In this document: in pieces, positions 1 to 7,545 of the stretch
Numbering within the stretch: position 1 is the first letter of the stretch
How the letters are laid out: each line of letters opens with the position of its first letter
Assembly (NCBI RefSeq): GCF_025567305.1
Contig: NZ_JAOQJP010000004.1
Span: forward strand, 62,001-126,000
DNA: 64,000 nt
Direction: 5' to 3'
Source: Lentihominibacter butyricus
GTDB lineage: Bacteria; Bacillota; Clostridia; Peptostreptococcales; Anaerovoracaceae
Program-made: the position numbers and the translations under genes
Notes under the pieces: generated by a model
Told to the model about the DNA's origin: nothing
The model's input: the letters and a program-made list of their open reading frames with translations, nothing else
The model's database searches: none

Positions 1-1314
1 GACTGCCAGATAAATAATCCCCAGCGCTGTCCAGATACATCCCAGGATCTTCGCACTTGTCCCGACAAATATGAATGCAACGACAAGTACGGCTACGCCG
101 GCCCATGGTAAAATCAGATACATTACGATGTTCTTCAGGCCTTTACGCTGGCGTTTCTTTACAAAGAACAATACGAATACTGAGAAATTCACCATGATAA
201 AACCTATTATAACACCAAATGATACCAGCTCCATTGCAGCCATTAAATTGTCAGCAAAGAAAATCCCCATACATGATATCAGCGTTATCAGTATGATATT
301 CTTTACCGGCGTATTGAATTTCGGTGAAACCGAACCGAAAAATTTCTTCGGCAGCGCATTGTCACGACCCATACCAAGAAGTATTCTCGACGCAGCTCCT
401 ACGGCAGCTAACGAACAGATAAACGAGGCACAATTATCTACTACAAAGAAAATATCTCCGGCCCAGCCGCTTCCGATGCCATCATAGAATTCGTACACGC
501 CTGTATCCGGATCCTGTATCAGCTGCACACCTTCCGGCCAGGCTATATTCATGCAGTATGATGTGATAAAGAACAATACGCCTGCGCCGACACAAGTCAG
601 CATGATAGCCGGTGTCATGATTTTCTCCGGATTCTTTGTTTCCTCTGCCATCGTAGTGACTGCATCAAAACCTACAAAAGACAGACACAACACTGCTGAA
701 GCATTTATAACTGCAGAGATGTTGAAGGTGTCCGGATCGTATATCGCTCTGGCAGATAAGATCGACCCCGCGCCTCCGCCTTTACATACATATATGATAC
801 AGAGAACGATCGTCAGTACCGTGAATGCGATCTGCGCAACAATGATTATCGTATCGACGATCGATGCGAGCTTTGCCCCTACTATGTTAAGGAAAGCTGC
901 TATCGCTGCTACAATCAGCATTGCCAGCCATGTAGGTACTACCGGAAAATATAGATTCACATAAATTCCTATGAGCAGAAAGCCCGACATCGGCAGCAGA
1001 AGGTAATCCAGCAGCATTATCCATCCGGTAATAAAGCCTATATGCGGCTGTACAGATTTATGCACATAAACATATGCAGATCCTGCTACAGGGAATTCCT
1101 TTACCATCCTCGTGTAGCTGTATGCTGTGATAGTCATCAGTACCGTTGTTATCAGCAGTGCCAGTGGATAATGTCCCGCGGTCCCTGATTCCGCAGTCCA
1201 TATCCCGTAATAATTGAATACTACAGTAGGCGCCAGATACGCAAGACCGAAGCCTACGAGCAGCGGCAGATTAAGCGTTCTTTTCAGTTCGCCCTGAGTT
1301 TGTGATTGACTCAT
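1..1314 (-). CDS. APC-superfamily amine/amino acid permease, 3' end outside window
   Basis: This is an integral membrane transporter of the amino acid-polyamine-organocation family; 438 residues are visible and only a short C-terminal tail is missing. It starts at MSQSQTQGELKR with an AGGAGA ribosome site six bases upstream. The N-terminal half carries the stretch GSAYVYVHKSVQPHIGF and the LLDYLLLPM segment, and near residues 211-230 there is FVGFDAVTTMAEETKNPEK. From memory, all three align well with the E. coli putrescine importer PuuP, so an amine or GABA-type substrate is plausible but inferred. About a dozen hydrophobic segments are seen. The gene is monocistronic here: folD upstream ends in a terminator and the permease has its own leader with inverted repeats. 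Confidence 0.85.
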   Translation of the reverse strand, partial: MSQSQTQGELKRTLNLPLLVGFGLAYLAPTVVFNYYGIWTAESGTAGHYPLALLITTVLMTITAYSYTRMVKEFPVAGSAYVYVHKSVQPHIGFITGWIMLLDYLLLPMSGFLLIGIYVNLYFPVVPTWLAMLIVAAIAAFLNIVGAKLASIVDTIIIVAQIAFTVLTIVLCIIYVCKGGGAGSILSARAIYDPDTFNISAVINASAVLCLSFVGFDAVTTMAEETKNPEKIMTPAIMLTCVGAGVLFFITSYCMNIAWPEGVQLIQDPDTGVYEFYDGIGSGWAGDIFFVVDNCASFICSLAAVGAASRILLGMGRDNALPKKFFGSVSPKFNTPVKNIILITLISCMGIFFADNLMAAMELVSFGVIIGFIMVNFSVFVLFFVKKRQRKGLKNIVMYLILPWAGVAVLVVAFIFVGTSAKILGCIWTALGIIYLAV

Positions 1315-1343
1315 GTCATTTTCTCCTTTTATTCTTATTTTTC

Positions 1344-1362
1344 TGATAACTGCATGTTATCA
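1344..1362. promoter_or_regulatory. Perfect 7-bp dyad upstream of the permease
   Basis: TGATAAC-TGCAT-GTTATCA is a perfect inverted repeat with a 5-base centre, ending 30 bases before the permease start codon. Its place in the leader fits an operator or a small hairpin. No regulator can be assigned from the window. Confidence 0.45.
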
Positions 1363-1551
1363 CTTGAAAGACTTTTGCTCAATTTCAATTATTCCTTTTT
1401 TGTCAAAAAAAAATATAAAAATAAGCAACTGTTCTGTCTTTGCGGCAGCCATCAGACTACCCGATATCCTGCGTTTTGCATCAAAACACCGCAAAAAAGA
1501 ACAAAAGTAGCTTCGCCACATATTTTCATATGAAACTTTTGTTGATATTCC

Positions 1552-1575
1552 GGAAATATCGAAATCGATATTTCC
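1552..1575. repeat. Inverted repeat with 10-bp arms
   Basis: GGAAATATCG-AAAT-CGATATTTCC is a perfect stem-loop with a four-base loop. It lies just past the folD terminator and upstream of the permease. There is no T-tract, so it is more likely an operator or a processing hairpin than a terminator. Confidence 0.5.
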
Positions 1576-1583
1576 TACATAAT

Positions 1584-1624
1584 AAAAAAGCACCTGTTTT
1601 ATCAGATCATGATAAACAAGTGCT
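1584..1624 (-). terminator. Rho-independent terminator after folD
   Basis: On the minus strand AGCACTTGTTTATCA pairs with TGATAAAACAGGTGCT (one bulge and one wobble) and is followed directly by TTTTTT. It lies about 50 bases after the folD stop and closes the fhs-fchA-folD operon. Confidence 0.85.
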
Positions 1625-1673
1625 CTGCATCATCCTGTAAATATGTGCCGGCTTATTTCGCATCTATTGCGTT

Positions 1674-2534
1674 TTATGCCTTGTATGCCTTCTCTGCCGC
1701 CTCGATAACGTGCTTCATCAGCACCGCGGTCGTAACGCTGCCCACTCCTCCCGGAACAGGCGTTATCGCTGATGCGTTTTCCGATACCGCATCGAAATCC
1801 ACATCTCCGCACAGCTTGCCTTCATCGTCTATATTAATACCCACATCTATTATTATCTTGCCGTCTCCGGTGATATCCGGTCCGACCATCTTCGCTTTAC
1901 CCACAGCTGCAACGATAATATCGGCATCGTGCCCGACTGAACTCATGACATCGCTTCCCGTCCTGCTGTGACAGATCGTTACCGTGGCATTCCTTCGCAG
2001 CATCATCATAGCGACAGGCTTGCCTATCACGAGACTCCTGCCTATGACCGCCACGCGCTTTCCTGCCGGATCATATCCGTAATGATCCAGCATTTCCATG
2101 CATGCCTGTGCAGTGCACGGCGGAAATCCCGCGTCACTGTCCATGAACACTCCGGCCATCGACCCTGCAGTTATGCCGTCCACGTCTTTTTCCGGCGCGA
2201 GCGCGGCACACACTGCCTTTTCATCGATATGTCCGGGCATCGGTCTGAATATCAGCACGCCGTGTATGCTGTCATCTCGATTTATCTTATCCAGCTCAGC
2301 CAGCAGTTCGTCCTGCGTGATCGCTTCATCATAAATGAACTGTTTCACATCCACGCCCGTCTGCGCGGCGCGCTTCATCGCACCCCTCTCGTACGACAGG
2401 TCTCCCGGATTCTCACCGAGTCTCACTATCGCCAGAGTCGGACACATACCGCCCTTCCTGAGCTCATCTGCCTTTATCACATTTTTTTCAGTAAGTCTGT
2501 CAGCGACATCTTTCCCCCTGAGTATTTCAGTCAT
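1674..2534 (-). CDS. folD: Methylene-tetrahydrofolate dehydrogenase FolD, probably without cyclohydrolase activity
   Basis: A FolD-family enzyme of 286 residues, the usual length. FolD oxidises 5,10-methylene-THF with NAD(P) and in most bacteria also hydrolyses 5,10-methenyl-THF. The Rossmann half (GRSLVIGKPVAMMM) and the C-terminal PGGVG motif are intact. Around the folate site Tyr48 and Asp119 are kept. The position of the cyclohydrolase lysine (E. coli Lys54) is Ala52, and the partner glutamine (E. coli Gln98 in VQLPLP) is Phe96 in IFRPMP. Both residues are needed for cyclohydrolase chemistry in studied FolD/MTHFD1, so I infer a dehydrogenase-only protein, with the hydrolysis step done by the neighbouring FchA. 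Last gene of the fhs-fchA-folD operon, three bases after fchA. Confidence 0.93.
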   Translation of the reverse strand: MTEILRGKDVADRLTEKNVIKADELRKGGMCPTLAIVRLGENPGDLSYERGAMKRAAQTGVDVKQFIYDEAITQDELLAELDKINRDDSIHGVLIFRPMPGHIDEKAVCAALAPEKDVDGITAGSMAGVFMDSDAGFPPCTAQACMEMLDHYGYDPAGKRVAVIGRSLVIGKPVAMMMLRRNATVTICHSRTGSDVMSSVGHDADIIVAAVGKAKMVGPDITGDGKIIIDVGINIDDEGKLCGDVDFDAVSENASAITPVPGGVGSVTTAVLMKHVIEAAEKAYKA

Positions 2535-2537
2535 ATA

Positions 2538-3170
2538 TTACCCCCGCAGCCTGTCAGCGACCATCTCAAAAACTTCATCTGCCATCGTTGCGTAATTCAT
2601 CAGATGCATAGCGCATATGGTGTTCAGCTCGTCAGCGCGCTTTCTGTTCGTCATCGATCCCGTGTTTATGTACACGTTTAGGCTTGCCGCCTGAAGCGCC
2701 GACTTGCAGATTATCGCGCTGGCTCCCGCATCGCTCACCGCCAGCCTGGAGCCTTTGGCAGCGAATTCCTTCGAAAGCTCTATAGCCCTGCCGCATTTTT
2801 CCATTATGCTGATCGGAACACTGCACGCATTCTCCAGAGCCTCTTCGAGAAGAGCCGCTTTATTTTCCTTTTCGATATCAGTCTCCGCTTTCATACCGTA
2901 AAGCTCGGACAGCGGCCTGAATATGTCTATGTCAGCCTGCACGAGCTCCAGAAGCTCAGCCTGCAGACTGTCCGCCTCGCGCGCGAGCTCGAGCATTTCC
3001 GCCTGGACGTCAGCATATTTTTTCTTTCCAAGCGTGAGCGAACCCACCATTCTCCCGAGTGCCGCTCCCAGCGCTCCTACAAGCGCAGAAACACTGCCGC
3101 CTCCGGGCACCGGCGTTTTTCCCGCCGTATTTTCAACGAATTCTCTGCATGTCTTATCGGTATAAAGCAT
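2538..3170 (-). CDS. fchA: Methenyl-tetrahydrofolate cyclohydrolase, FchA/formiminotransferase-cyclodeaminase family
   Basis: A 210-residue all-helical protein of the cyclodeaminase/cyclohydrolase family. The hallmark PVPGGGSVSALVGALGAAL lies near residues 20-40, followed by long amphipathic helices. In purinolytic and acetogenic clostridia FchA hydrolyses 5,10-methenyl-THF to 10-formyl-THF. Its place between fhs and a FolD lacking the cyclohydrolase residues fits that role. The start is set by AGGAGG five bases before MLYTDKTC. It cannot be a histidine-degradation enzyme on context alone, since no hut gene is nearby. Confidence 0.88.
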   Translation of the reverse strand: MLYTDKTCREFVENTAGKTPVPGGGSVSALVGALGAALGRMVGSLTLGKKKYADVQAEMLELAREADSLQAELLELVQADIDIFRPLSELYGMKAETDIEKENKAALLEEALENACSVPISIMEKCGRAIELSKEFAAKGSRLAVSDAGASAIICKSALQAASLNVYINTGSMTNRKRADELNTICAMHLMNYATMADEVFEMVADRLRG

Positions 3171-3200
3171 GATACCTCCTGTTATCCTGCGGTCCCGGGA

Positions 3201-4877
3201 TCAGAAGAGTCCCGAGATCTTTCCTGTACTGTCAACGTCTATTTTCTCTGCCGCCGGTCTCTTCGGCAGTCCCGGCATCGTCATAATATCTCCTGTGAGC
3301 GCCACTATAAAGCCTGCGCCTGCTGAAACCTTGAGGTTTCTTACCGTAAGTGTAAAGCCCTTCGGAGCGCCGAGCAGAGTCTGATCGTCCGAGAAGCTGT
3401 ACTGTGTCTTGGCAACGCATATCGGCAGTTTTCCAAAGCCCAGAACTTCCAGCTGTCTGAGTTGCTTCATCGCTGCCGGCAGGATGCTGATATCGTCTGC
3501 GTGATATATCTTCTGAGCTATCGCTCTTATTTTCTCTTCAATAGAAAGCTCTGTATCGTATGCAAATCTGAAATCGCTGTCTGCCTCGCAGAGTCTCACG
3601 ACTTCTTCCGCAAGTGCGATACCGCCTTCACCGCCCTTGCCCCATACTTCGCTGAGCGCAACGTTCACGCCGAGCTCTCTGCACTTGTCTTCGACGAGCT
3701 TCAGCTCTGCCTCGGTGTCGGTAGGGAATCTGTTGATCGCTACCACTGCCGGGAGGCCGTATACTCCGGTTATGTTCTCAACGTGCTGGAGCAGATTAGG
3801 AAGTCCTTTTTCCAGAGCTTCGAGGTTTTCCGTACCCAGCTCGCCCTTCGCTGCACCTCCGTGATGCTTGAGTGCTCTTACAGTAGCGACAACGACTACG
3901 GCTGAAGGTCTGATTCCTGACATCCTGCACTTTATATCGAGGAATTTCTCAGCGCCGAGGTCGGCTCCGAAGCCCGCCTCTGTCACTACATAATCAGCCA
4001 TCTTCATCGCCATTCTTGTAGCCATCACTGAATTGCATCCGTGTGCGATGTTTGCAAAAGGTCCGCCGTGTATGAACGCAGGGGTATGCTCGAGCGTCTG
4101 TACGAGATTCGGCTTGAGCGCGTCTTTCAGGAGTGCTGTCATCGCGCCCTGTGCATTGAGCTGTCCCGCAGTTACCGGCTCGTCGTCATAGCTGTAGCCT
4201 ACTATTATATTTGATATCCTCTGCTTCAGGTCATCTATCCCGGAAGACAGGCAGAGTATCGCCATGATCTCGCTCGCAACGGTGATATCGAATCCGTCTT
4301 CTCTCGGTGTTCCGTTTGCCTTGCCGCCGAGACCGTCTGTTATGAATCTGAGCTGTCTGTCGTTCATGTCGACGCATCTCTTCCATGTGATCCTTCTCGG
4401 GTCTATCCTGAGCTCGTTGCCCTGCTGTATGTGATTGTCGATCATCGCTGCCAGCAGATTGTTGGCTGCGCCTATCGCGTGCATGTCTCCTGTAAAGTGC
4501 AGGTTGATGTCTTCCATCGGCACCACCTGAGCATATCCGCCGCCGGCTGCTCCGCCCTTTACGCCGAACACCGGTCCGAGCGAAGGCTCTCTGAGAGCCA
4601 CCAGCACGTTCTTGTCTATCTTTCTGAGAGCGTCGGCAAGTCCTACTGTAGTGGTCGTCTTGCCTTCGCCTGCAGGCGTCGGTGATATCGCCGTCACAAG
4701 TATCACCTTGCCGTCTTTTTCATCCTTCTTGTCATTCAGTAAATTGTAATCGACCTTCGCCTTATAGTTGCCGTACAGCTCTATGTATCTGCTGTCCAGG
4801 CCTGCAGAAGCGGCGATTTCCTGAATGTTCCTCATTTCCGTTTCCTGTGCGATCTGAATGTCGGTTTTGAATTCCAT
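3201..4877 (-). CDS. fhs: Formate--tetrahydrofolate ligase
   Basis: ATP-dependent ligase joining formate to THF to give 10-formyl-THF. It is the entry step of the methyl branch of the Wood-Ljungdahl pathway and also feeds purine synthesis and glycine/purine fermentation. The protein is 558 residues from MEFKTDIQIAQ, the family's usual size. The reading frame extends 11 codons further, but the AAAGGA site eight bases before MEFK and family alignment favour this start. The ATP loop TPAGEGKTTT is at about residues 67-76. First gene of the operon with fchA (30-base gap) and folD. Expression should be controlled by the ZTP riboswitch about 180 bases upstream. Confidence 0.97.
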   Translation of the reverse strand: MEFKTDIQIAQETEMRNIQEIAASAGLDSRYIELYGNYKAKVDYNLLNDKKDEKDGKVILVTAISPTPAGEGKTTTTVGLADALRKIDKNVLVALREPSLGPVFGVKGGAAGGGYAQVVPMEDINLHFTGDMHAIGAANNLLAAMIDNHIQQGNELRIDPRRITWKRCVDMNDRQLRFITDGLGGKANGTPREDGFDITVASEIMAILCLSSGIDDLKQRISNIIVGYSYDDEPVTAGQLNAQGAMTALLKDALKPNLVQTLEHTPAFIHGGPFANIAHGCNSVMATRMAMKMADYVVTEAGFGADLGAEKFLDIKCRMSGIRPSAVVVVATVRALKHHGGAAKGELGTENLEALEKGLPNLLQHVENITGVYGLPAVVAINRFPTDTEAELKLVEDKCRELGVNVALSEVWGKGGEGGIALAEEVVRLCEADSDFRFAYDTELSIEEKIRAIAQKIYHADDISILPAAMKQLRQLEVLGFGKLPICVAKTQYSFSDDQTLLGAPKGFTLTVRNLKVSAGAGFIVALTGDIMTMPGLPKRPAAEKIDVDSTGKISGLF

Positions 4878-4886
4878 AATTTCATT

Positions 4887-5042
4887 CCTTTCATCTGTTT
4901 GTCGACGCATGCCGACATCAGGTTATCCTCTTGAGGGTTTCATTGGGATGTCGGCGCACGCCGACATCAGGTCATACCCTTGCGGTGTTTCATCTGTCTG
5001 TCAGCCGGAAGCCGGCATCATGCTGCACCCCTGCGTGATCCC
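4887..5042 (-). repeat. Three tandem 49-50 bp hairpin units in the fhs leader
   Basis: Between the riboswitch terminator and fhs lie three degenerate copies of one unit. The marker GATGAAA (plus-strand TTTCAT) recurs at 4889, 4938 and 4988, a period of 49 and 50. Each unit has a GC-rich hairpin: 4900-4917, 4947-4968 (perfect 10-bp arms with a 2-base centre) and 5004-5016. In units 1 and 2 the outer arms change together (GGTG/CACC versus GGGT/ACCC), which hints at selection for RNA pairing. The last unit ends in the fhs ribosome site. I do not recognise the element. Confidence 0.75.
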
Positions 5043-5055
5043 TGATTTGAATGCG

Positions 5056-5156
5056 AAAAGAGCCAGACTGCCCGGGCTCTCTGCCCAGACGGTCGGCTCA
5101 CTTTTTCATTATACTTCACGTGGTCGATTCCACTATTACCGTCAGTCGTATAACGG
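5056..5156 (-). promoter_or_regulatory. ZTP/ZMP (pfl-type) riboswitch with overlapping terminator
   Basis: Read on the minus strand, the aptamer has the pfl-motif order: a stem with GACTGACGG, then GTGG...CCAC hairpin arms, then a short linker and CCGTCTGGGC, which can form the pseudoknot with GACGG. CCGTCTGGGC is also the 5' arm of a strong stem ending GGCTCTTTT, so ligand binding and termination exclude each other. pfl riboswitches commonly precede fhs and purine genes and sense the AICAR phosphates ZTP and ZMP. This predicts fhs-fchA-folD is switched on when 10-formyl-THF runs short. Recognition is by eye; a covariance-model hit would settle it. Confidence 0.85.
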
Positions 5157-5160
5157 TTTT

Positions 5161-5189
5161 ATATTACCATGAAAAGACCCTGCGGGCAA
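5161..5189 (-). promoter_or_regulatory. Promoter of the fhs operon
   Basis: TTGCCC (5184-5189) and TAATAT (5161-5166) are separated by 17 bases. Transcription would begin about seven bases on, right at the 5' end of the riboswitch aptamer. Confidence 0.75.
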
Positions 5190-5236
5190 GCTTTTTTGAT
5201 GCGCCCGGCGACGCTCACCGCATTCCGCAGCGCCTG

Positions 5237-5938
5237 TCATTCGAAATATTTTTTCAGAAACGTCTTCCTGTGTATCGGACATATGCCCCGGCTGTCGATA
5301 CCCTCGTAATGCTGTCTGGTGCCGTAGCCCTTGTTCTTCTCGAATCCGTAGCCCGGGAACTCCTGCGCATACCCGACCATCATCCTGTCTCTCGTCACCT
5401 TCGCGACGATCGACGCCGCTGCGATGCAGAGTATCTTCGCATCGCCCTTTATCACCGACTCCTGGGGTATATCGATATCCTCTATCTCAACTGCATCGAA
5501 CAGTACATAGTCGATCCCGCCTGCAATTCCAGCTGCATCTCCGCCGCTGCGCGCACTGCGGCTTTCCAGCATCGCATCCAGCCCCGAGATCGCCTGCCTC
5601 ATGGCCTGCTTCGTCGCCTGCAGGATATTCATCTCATCTATCACATCGTGGTCTGCCATGCCTATGCCGTAGGCCACGGCTTTCTCCATTATCACATCGT
5701 AAAGCTCCTCGCGCTTCTTTTCGGAAAGCTTCTTTGAATCATCGACGCCGAGCGCATCGAAATCGTCCGGTAGCACCACGGCTGCTGCGACTACAGGGCC
5801 TGCAAGAGGTCCGCGTCCAACTTCATCGACTCCCGCGATATTGCGGTATCCCGCAGCATGCAGCTCCGCTTCACGTTCTTTCATCTCGGCCAGACGCGCT
5901 TTCTGCCTTTCCAGCCTTTCTGCTTTTGTCATTCCCAT
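5237..5938 (-). CDS. rnhB: Ribonuclease HII
   Basis: Cleaves the RNA strand of RNA-DNA hybrids and single ribonucleotides in DNA. The type-2 RNase H signature AGVDEVGRGPLAGPVVAAA holds the first catalytic Asp-Glu pair. DSKKLSEKKREELYD and the later KGDAKILCIAAASIVAKVTRD carry the remaining acidic and structural motifs. The frame stays open for 27 more codons into the end of rbgA; I chose MGMTKAERLERQ, giving 233 residues, because the upstream part is low-complexity and unlike the family, but the ribosome site (AAAGG) is weak. Co-transcribed with rbgA, a common pairing. Confidence 0.93.
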   Translation of the reverse strand: MGMTKAERLERQKARLAEMKEREAELHAAGYRNIAGVDEVGRGPLAGPVVAAAVVLPDDFDALGVDDSKKLSEKKREELYDVIMEKAVAYGIGMADHDVIDEMNILQATKQAMRQAISGLDAMLESRSARSGGDAAGIAGGIDYVLFDAVEIEDIDIPQESVIKGDAKILCIAAASIVAKVTRDRMMVGYAQEFPGYGFEKNKGYGTRQHYEGIDSRGICPIHRKTFLKKYFE

Positions 5939-5978
5939 ATCAGCTCTGCCTTTCTCTGCTCTCTGCCCGGCACGCCGA

Positions 5979-6854
5979 TCAGCTGCCGCTTTCCGAAACA
6001 CCATCAGAAGTGTCGGCATTCTGCGGCTTTTCCAGCGTTATACGTCCTATCTTCGCGCTTCTGAACTCGTCGAGCACCAGTCTGCCTATGCGCTCGTAGT
6101 CGATGCGCTTGCCCGGCAGTATGCAGCCTCTCTTCACAGCCATGTTCTCCATGTTTTCCAGCGGAGTTTCCGCGATCTCATCCAGCTTGTAGCGCTCCAT
6201 CAGCATCTCCGGATACTGCGACGCCAGCACGCCGATCAGCTCCATCCCCAGCGTCGGCACATCGAGTATCTCGTCCTTTATCGAGCCGCAGAAGGCGAGA
6301 TCCATACCTGCTTTAGGGTCTTCGAACTTAGGCCACAGTATGCCCGGCGTATCGAGCAGCTGCATGCCGTTTTTCAGCTTCAGCCACTGTTTTCCTCTGG
6401 TGACTCCCGGCCTGTCTCCCGTCTGCGCGCTCTTTTTTCCCGTCATCCTGTTTATCAGCGACGATTTGCCGACATTCGGGACTCCTACTATCATCAGCCT
6501 GAACGGCTTCTGCATGCTACGCTCTCTGTTTTTTTCTTCGGCCATTTTCTCCAGTATCCCGAACAGCTGCTTCACGCCTGTCCCGCTCATGCAGTTCATG
6601 GAAAGCGCACGGCTGCCTTCTTTTCTGAAGTGTTCCTCCCAGCTGCGGCTCATGCTGCCGTCAGCCAGATCGCTCTTGTTGAGCACGATTATCCGCGGCT
6701 TGCTCTTCACCAGCTCATCTATTATCGGATTCCTGCTCGAAACAGGTATCCTGGCGTCTATCACCTCGATTACCGCATCGACAAGCCTGAGGTTTTCCTG
6801 TATCAGCTCACGCGTTTTTTTCATATGCCCGGGGTACCAGTTGATATTTTCCAT
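5979..6854 (-). CDS. rbgA: Ribosome biogenesis GTPase RbgA (YlqF)
   Basis: Circularly permuted GTPase required for late 50S assembly. The motif order confirms permutation: G4 NKSD at 59-62 precedes G1 GVPNVGKSS at 124-132, and G3 DTPG follows at 168-171. The C-terminal RNA-binding part completes a 291-residue protein, the normal length. It lies downstream of rplS and upstream of rnhB, a conserved order in Firmicutes. A terminator lies between rplS and this gene. Confidence 0.93.
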   Translation of the reverse strand: MENINWYPGHMKKTRELIQENLRLVDAVIEVIDARIPVSSRNPIIDELVKSKPRIIVLNKSDLADGSMSRSWEEHFRKEGSRALSMNCMSGTGVKQLFGILEKMAEEKNRERSMQKPFRLMIVGVPNVGKSSLINRMTGKKSAQTGDRPGVTRGKQWLKLKNGMQLLDTPGILWPKFEDPKAGMDLAFCGSIKDEILDVPTLGMELIGVLASQYPEMLMERYKLDEIAETPLENMENMAVKRGCILPGKRIDYERIGRLVLDEFRSAKIGRITLEKPQNADTSDGVSESGS

Positions 6855-6910
6855 TGATTCCGCCTTTCTTCATTTTTTCTTCTGTATTTCAGTATTTTGT
6901 CTCTATATTG

Positions 6911-6932
6911 AAAAGGAGCCTTAAAGGCTCCT
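6911..6932 (-). terminator. Terminator after rplS
   Basis: AGGAGCC and GGCTCCT pair around a TTTAA-type loop, followed by TTTTC on the minus strand; the plus-strand side also has a T run. It lies six bases after the rplS stop. Confidence 0.75.
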
Positions 6933-6937
6933 CTTTT

Positions 6938-7285
6938 TTATTTTTCTTCTTTTGTCTTGATCTTAGCTGATTTACCGGTTCTTTCACGCATGTAGTGAAG
7001 TCTTGCTCTTCTTACAGCACCCTTTCTTACAACTTCGATCTTCTCAACCAGCGGTGAGTGGATAGGGAATGTCTTTTCAACACCTACACCTGAAGCGATC
7101 CTTCTTACTGTGAATGTCTCGCCGATGCCGCCGTTCTGTCTCTTTAAAACAAAGCCTTCGAATATCTGGATTCTTTCTCTGTTTCCTTCCTTGATCTTAA
7201 CGTGCACCTTTACCGTGTCACCAACTCCGAAAGCAGGGATATCAGATTTGATATATTCCTGTACAACTGAATCTAATACGTTCAT
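6938..7285 (-). CDS. rplS: 50S ribosomal protein L19
   Basis: Ribosomal protein at the 30S/50S interface, 115 residues, full length. Typical features are GDTVKVHVKIKEGNRERIQ, FEGFVLKRQNGGIGETFTVR and the C-terminal RRARLHYMRERTGKSAKI. Strong ribosome site AAGGAGG before the start. It has its own consensus-like promoter and a roughly 75-base leader, and is followed by a terminator. Confidence 0.98.
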   Translation of the reverse strand: MNVLDSVVQEYIKSDIPAFGVGDTVKVHVKIKEGNRERIQIFEGFVLKRQNGGIGETFTVRRIASGVGVEKTFPIHSPLVEKIEVVRKGAVRRARLHYMRERTGKSAKIKTKEEK

Positions 7286-7359
7286 TGATTCTTCCTCCTT
7301 AATTCCTAGACGTTCTTGGCTATGACCCGTTCATAAGACCAGAGGACCGCCCGTAATAC
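7286..7359 (-). promoter_or_regulatory. 5' leader of rplS, possible autoregulatory L19 leader
   Basis: About 75 bases lie between the predicted transcription start and the rplS start codon, including the block GAACGGGTCATAGCC and ending AAGGAGG. Firmicutes rplS genes often carry a structured leader bound by L19. I cannot confirm the fold by eye, so only the position supports this. Confidence 0.35.
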
Positions 7360-7365
7360 CAAGAT

Positions 7366-7395
7366 ATTATACTACAGAACATGTACACGGTTCAA
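7366..7395 (-). promoter_or_regulatory. Promoter of rplS
   Basis: TTGAAC (7390-7395), an 18-base spacer and a perfect TATAAT (7366-7371). Confidence 0.8.
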
Positions 7396-7545
7396 GCACT
7401 TTTTCCCGTACATCCCGAAAACTCCCGAAAAACATCAGCATACCGGAAAGCTGCAGCTTTACACCTCCATACCGTGCAGCCGTAGCGTCACTGCTGTAAG
7501 ACCATTGAGCCGGGATCCCGCTGCGCACATCCGCCGGTAATGCAG

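Larger units (their letters stand above)
1315..1673. other. Non-coding gap between folD and the permease
   Basis: AT-rich spacer without a credible gene. It holds the folD terminator, a 10-bp-armed inverted repeat and a 7-bp-armed dyad close to the permease start. Near 1405 on the minus strand there is a TTGACA with no good -10 at the right distance, so the permease promoter is not fixed. No sigma-54 type -24/-12 element was recognised. Confidence 0.6.

Noticed and set aside
1400..1500. Sigma-54 promoter for the permease
   Set aside because: The only GG-N10-GC match does not resemble TGGCAC/TTGC, so it is no better than chance.
4935..4984. Hammerhead-like CTGATG ... GAAAC in the fhs leader units
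   Set aside because: The core lacks the conserved A after CTGATG, no stem III with a GTC-type cleavage site is present, and the spacing varies between units.
4878..5042. Tetrahydrofolate riboswitch for the tandem leader units
   Set aside because: Gene context fits, but none of the THF-aptamer core blocks could be found on the minus strand.
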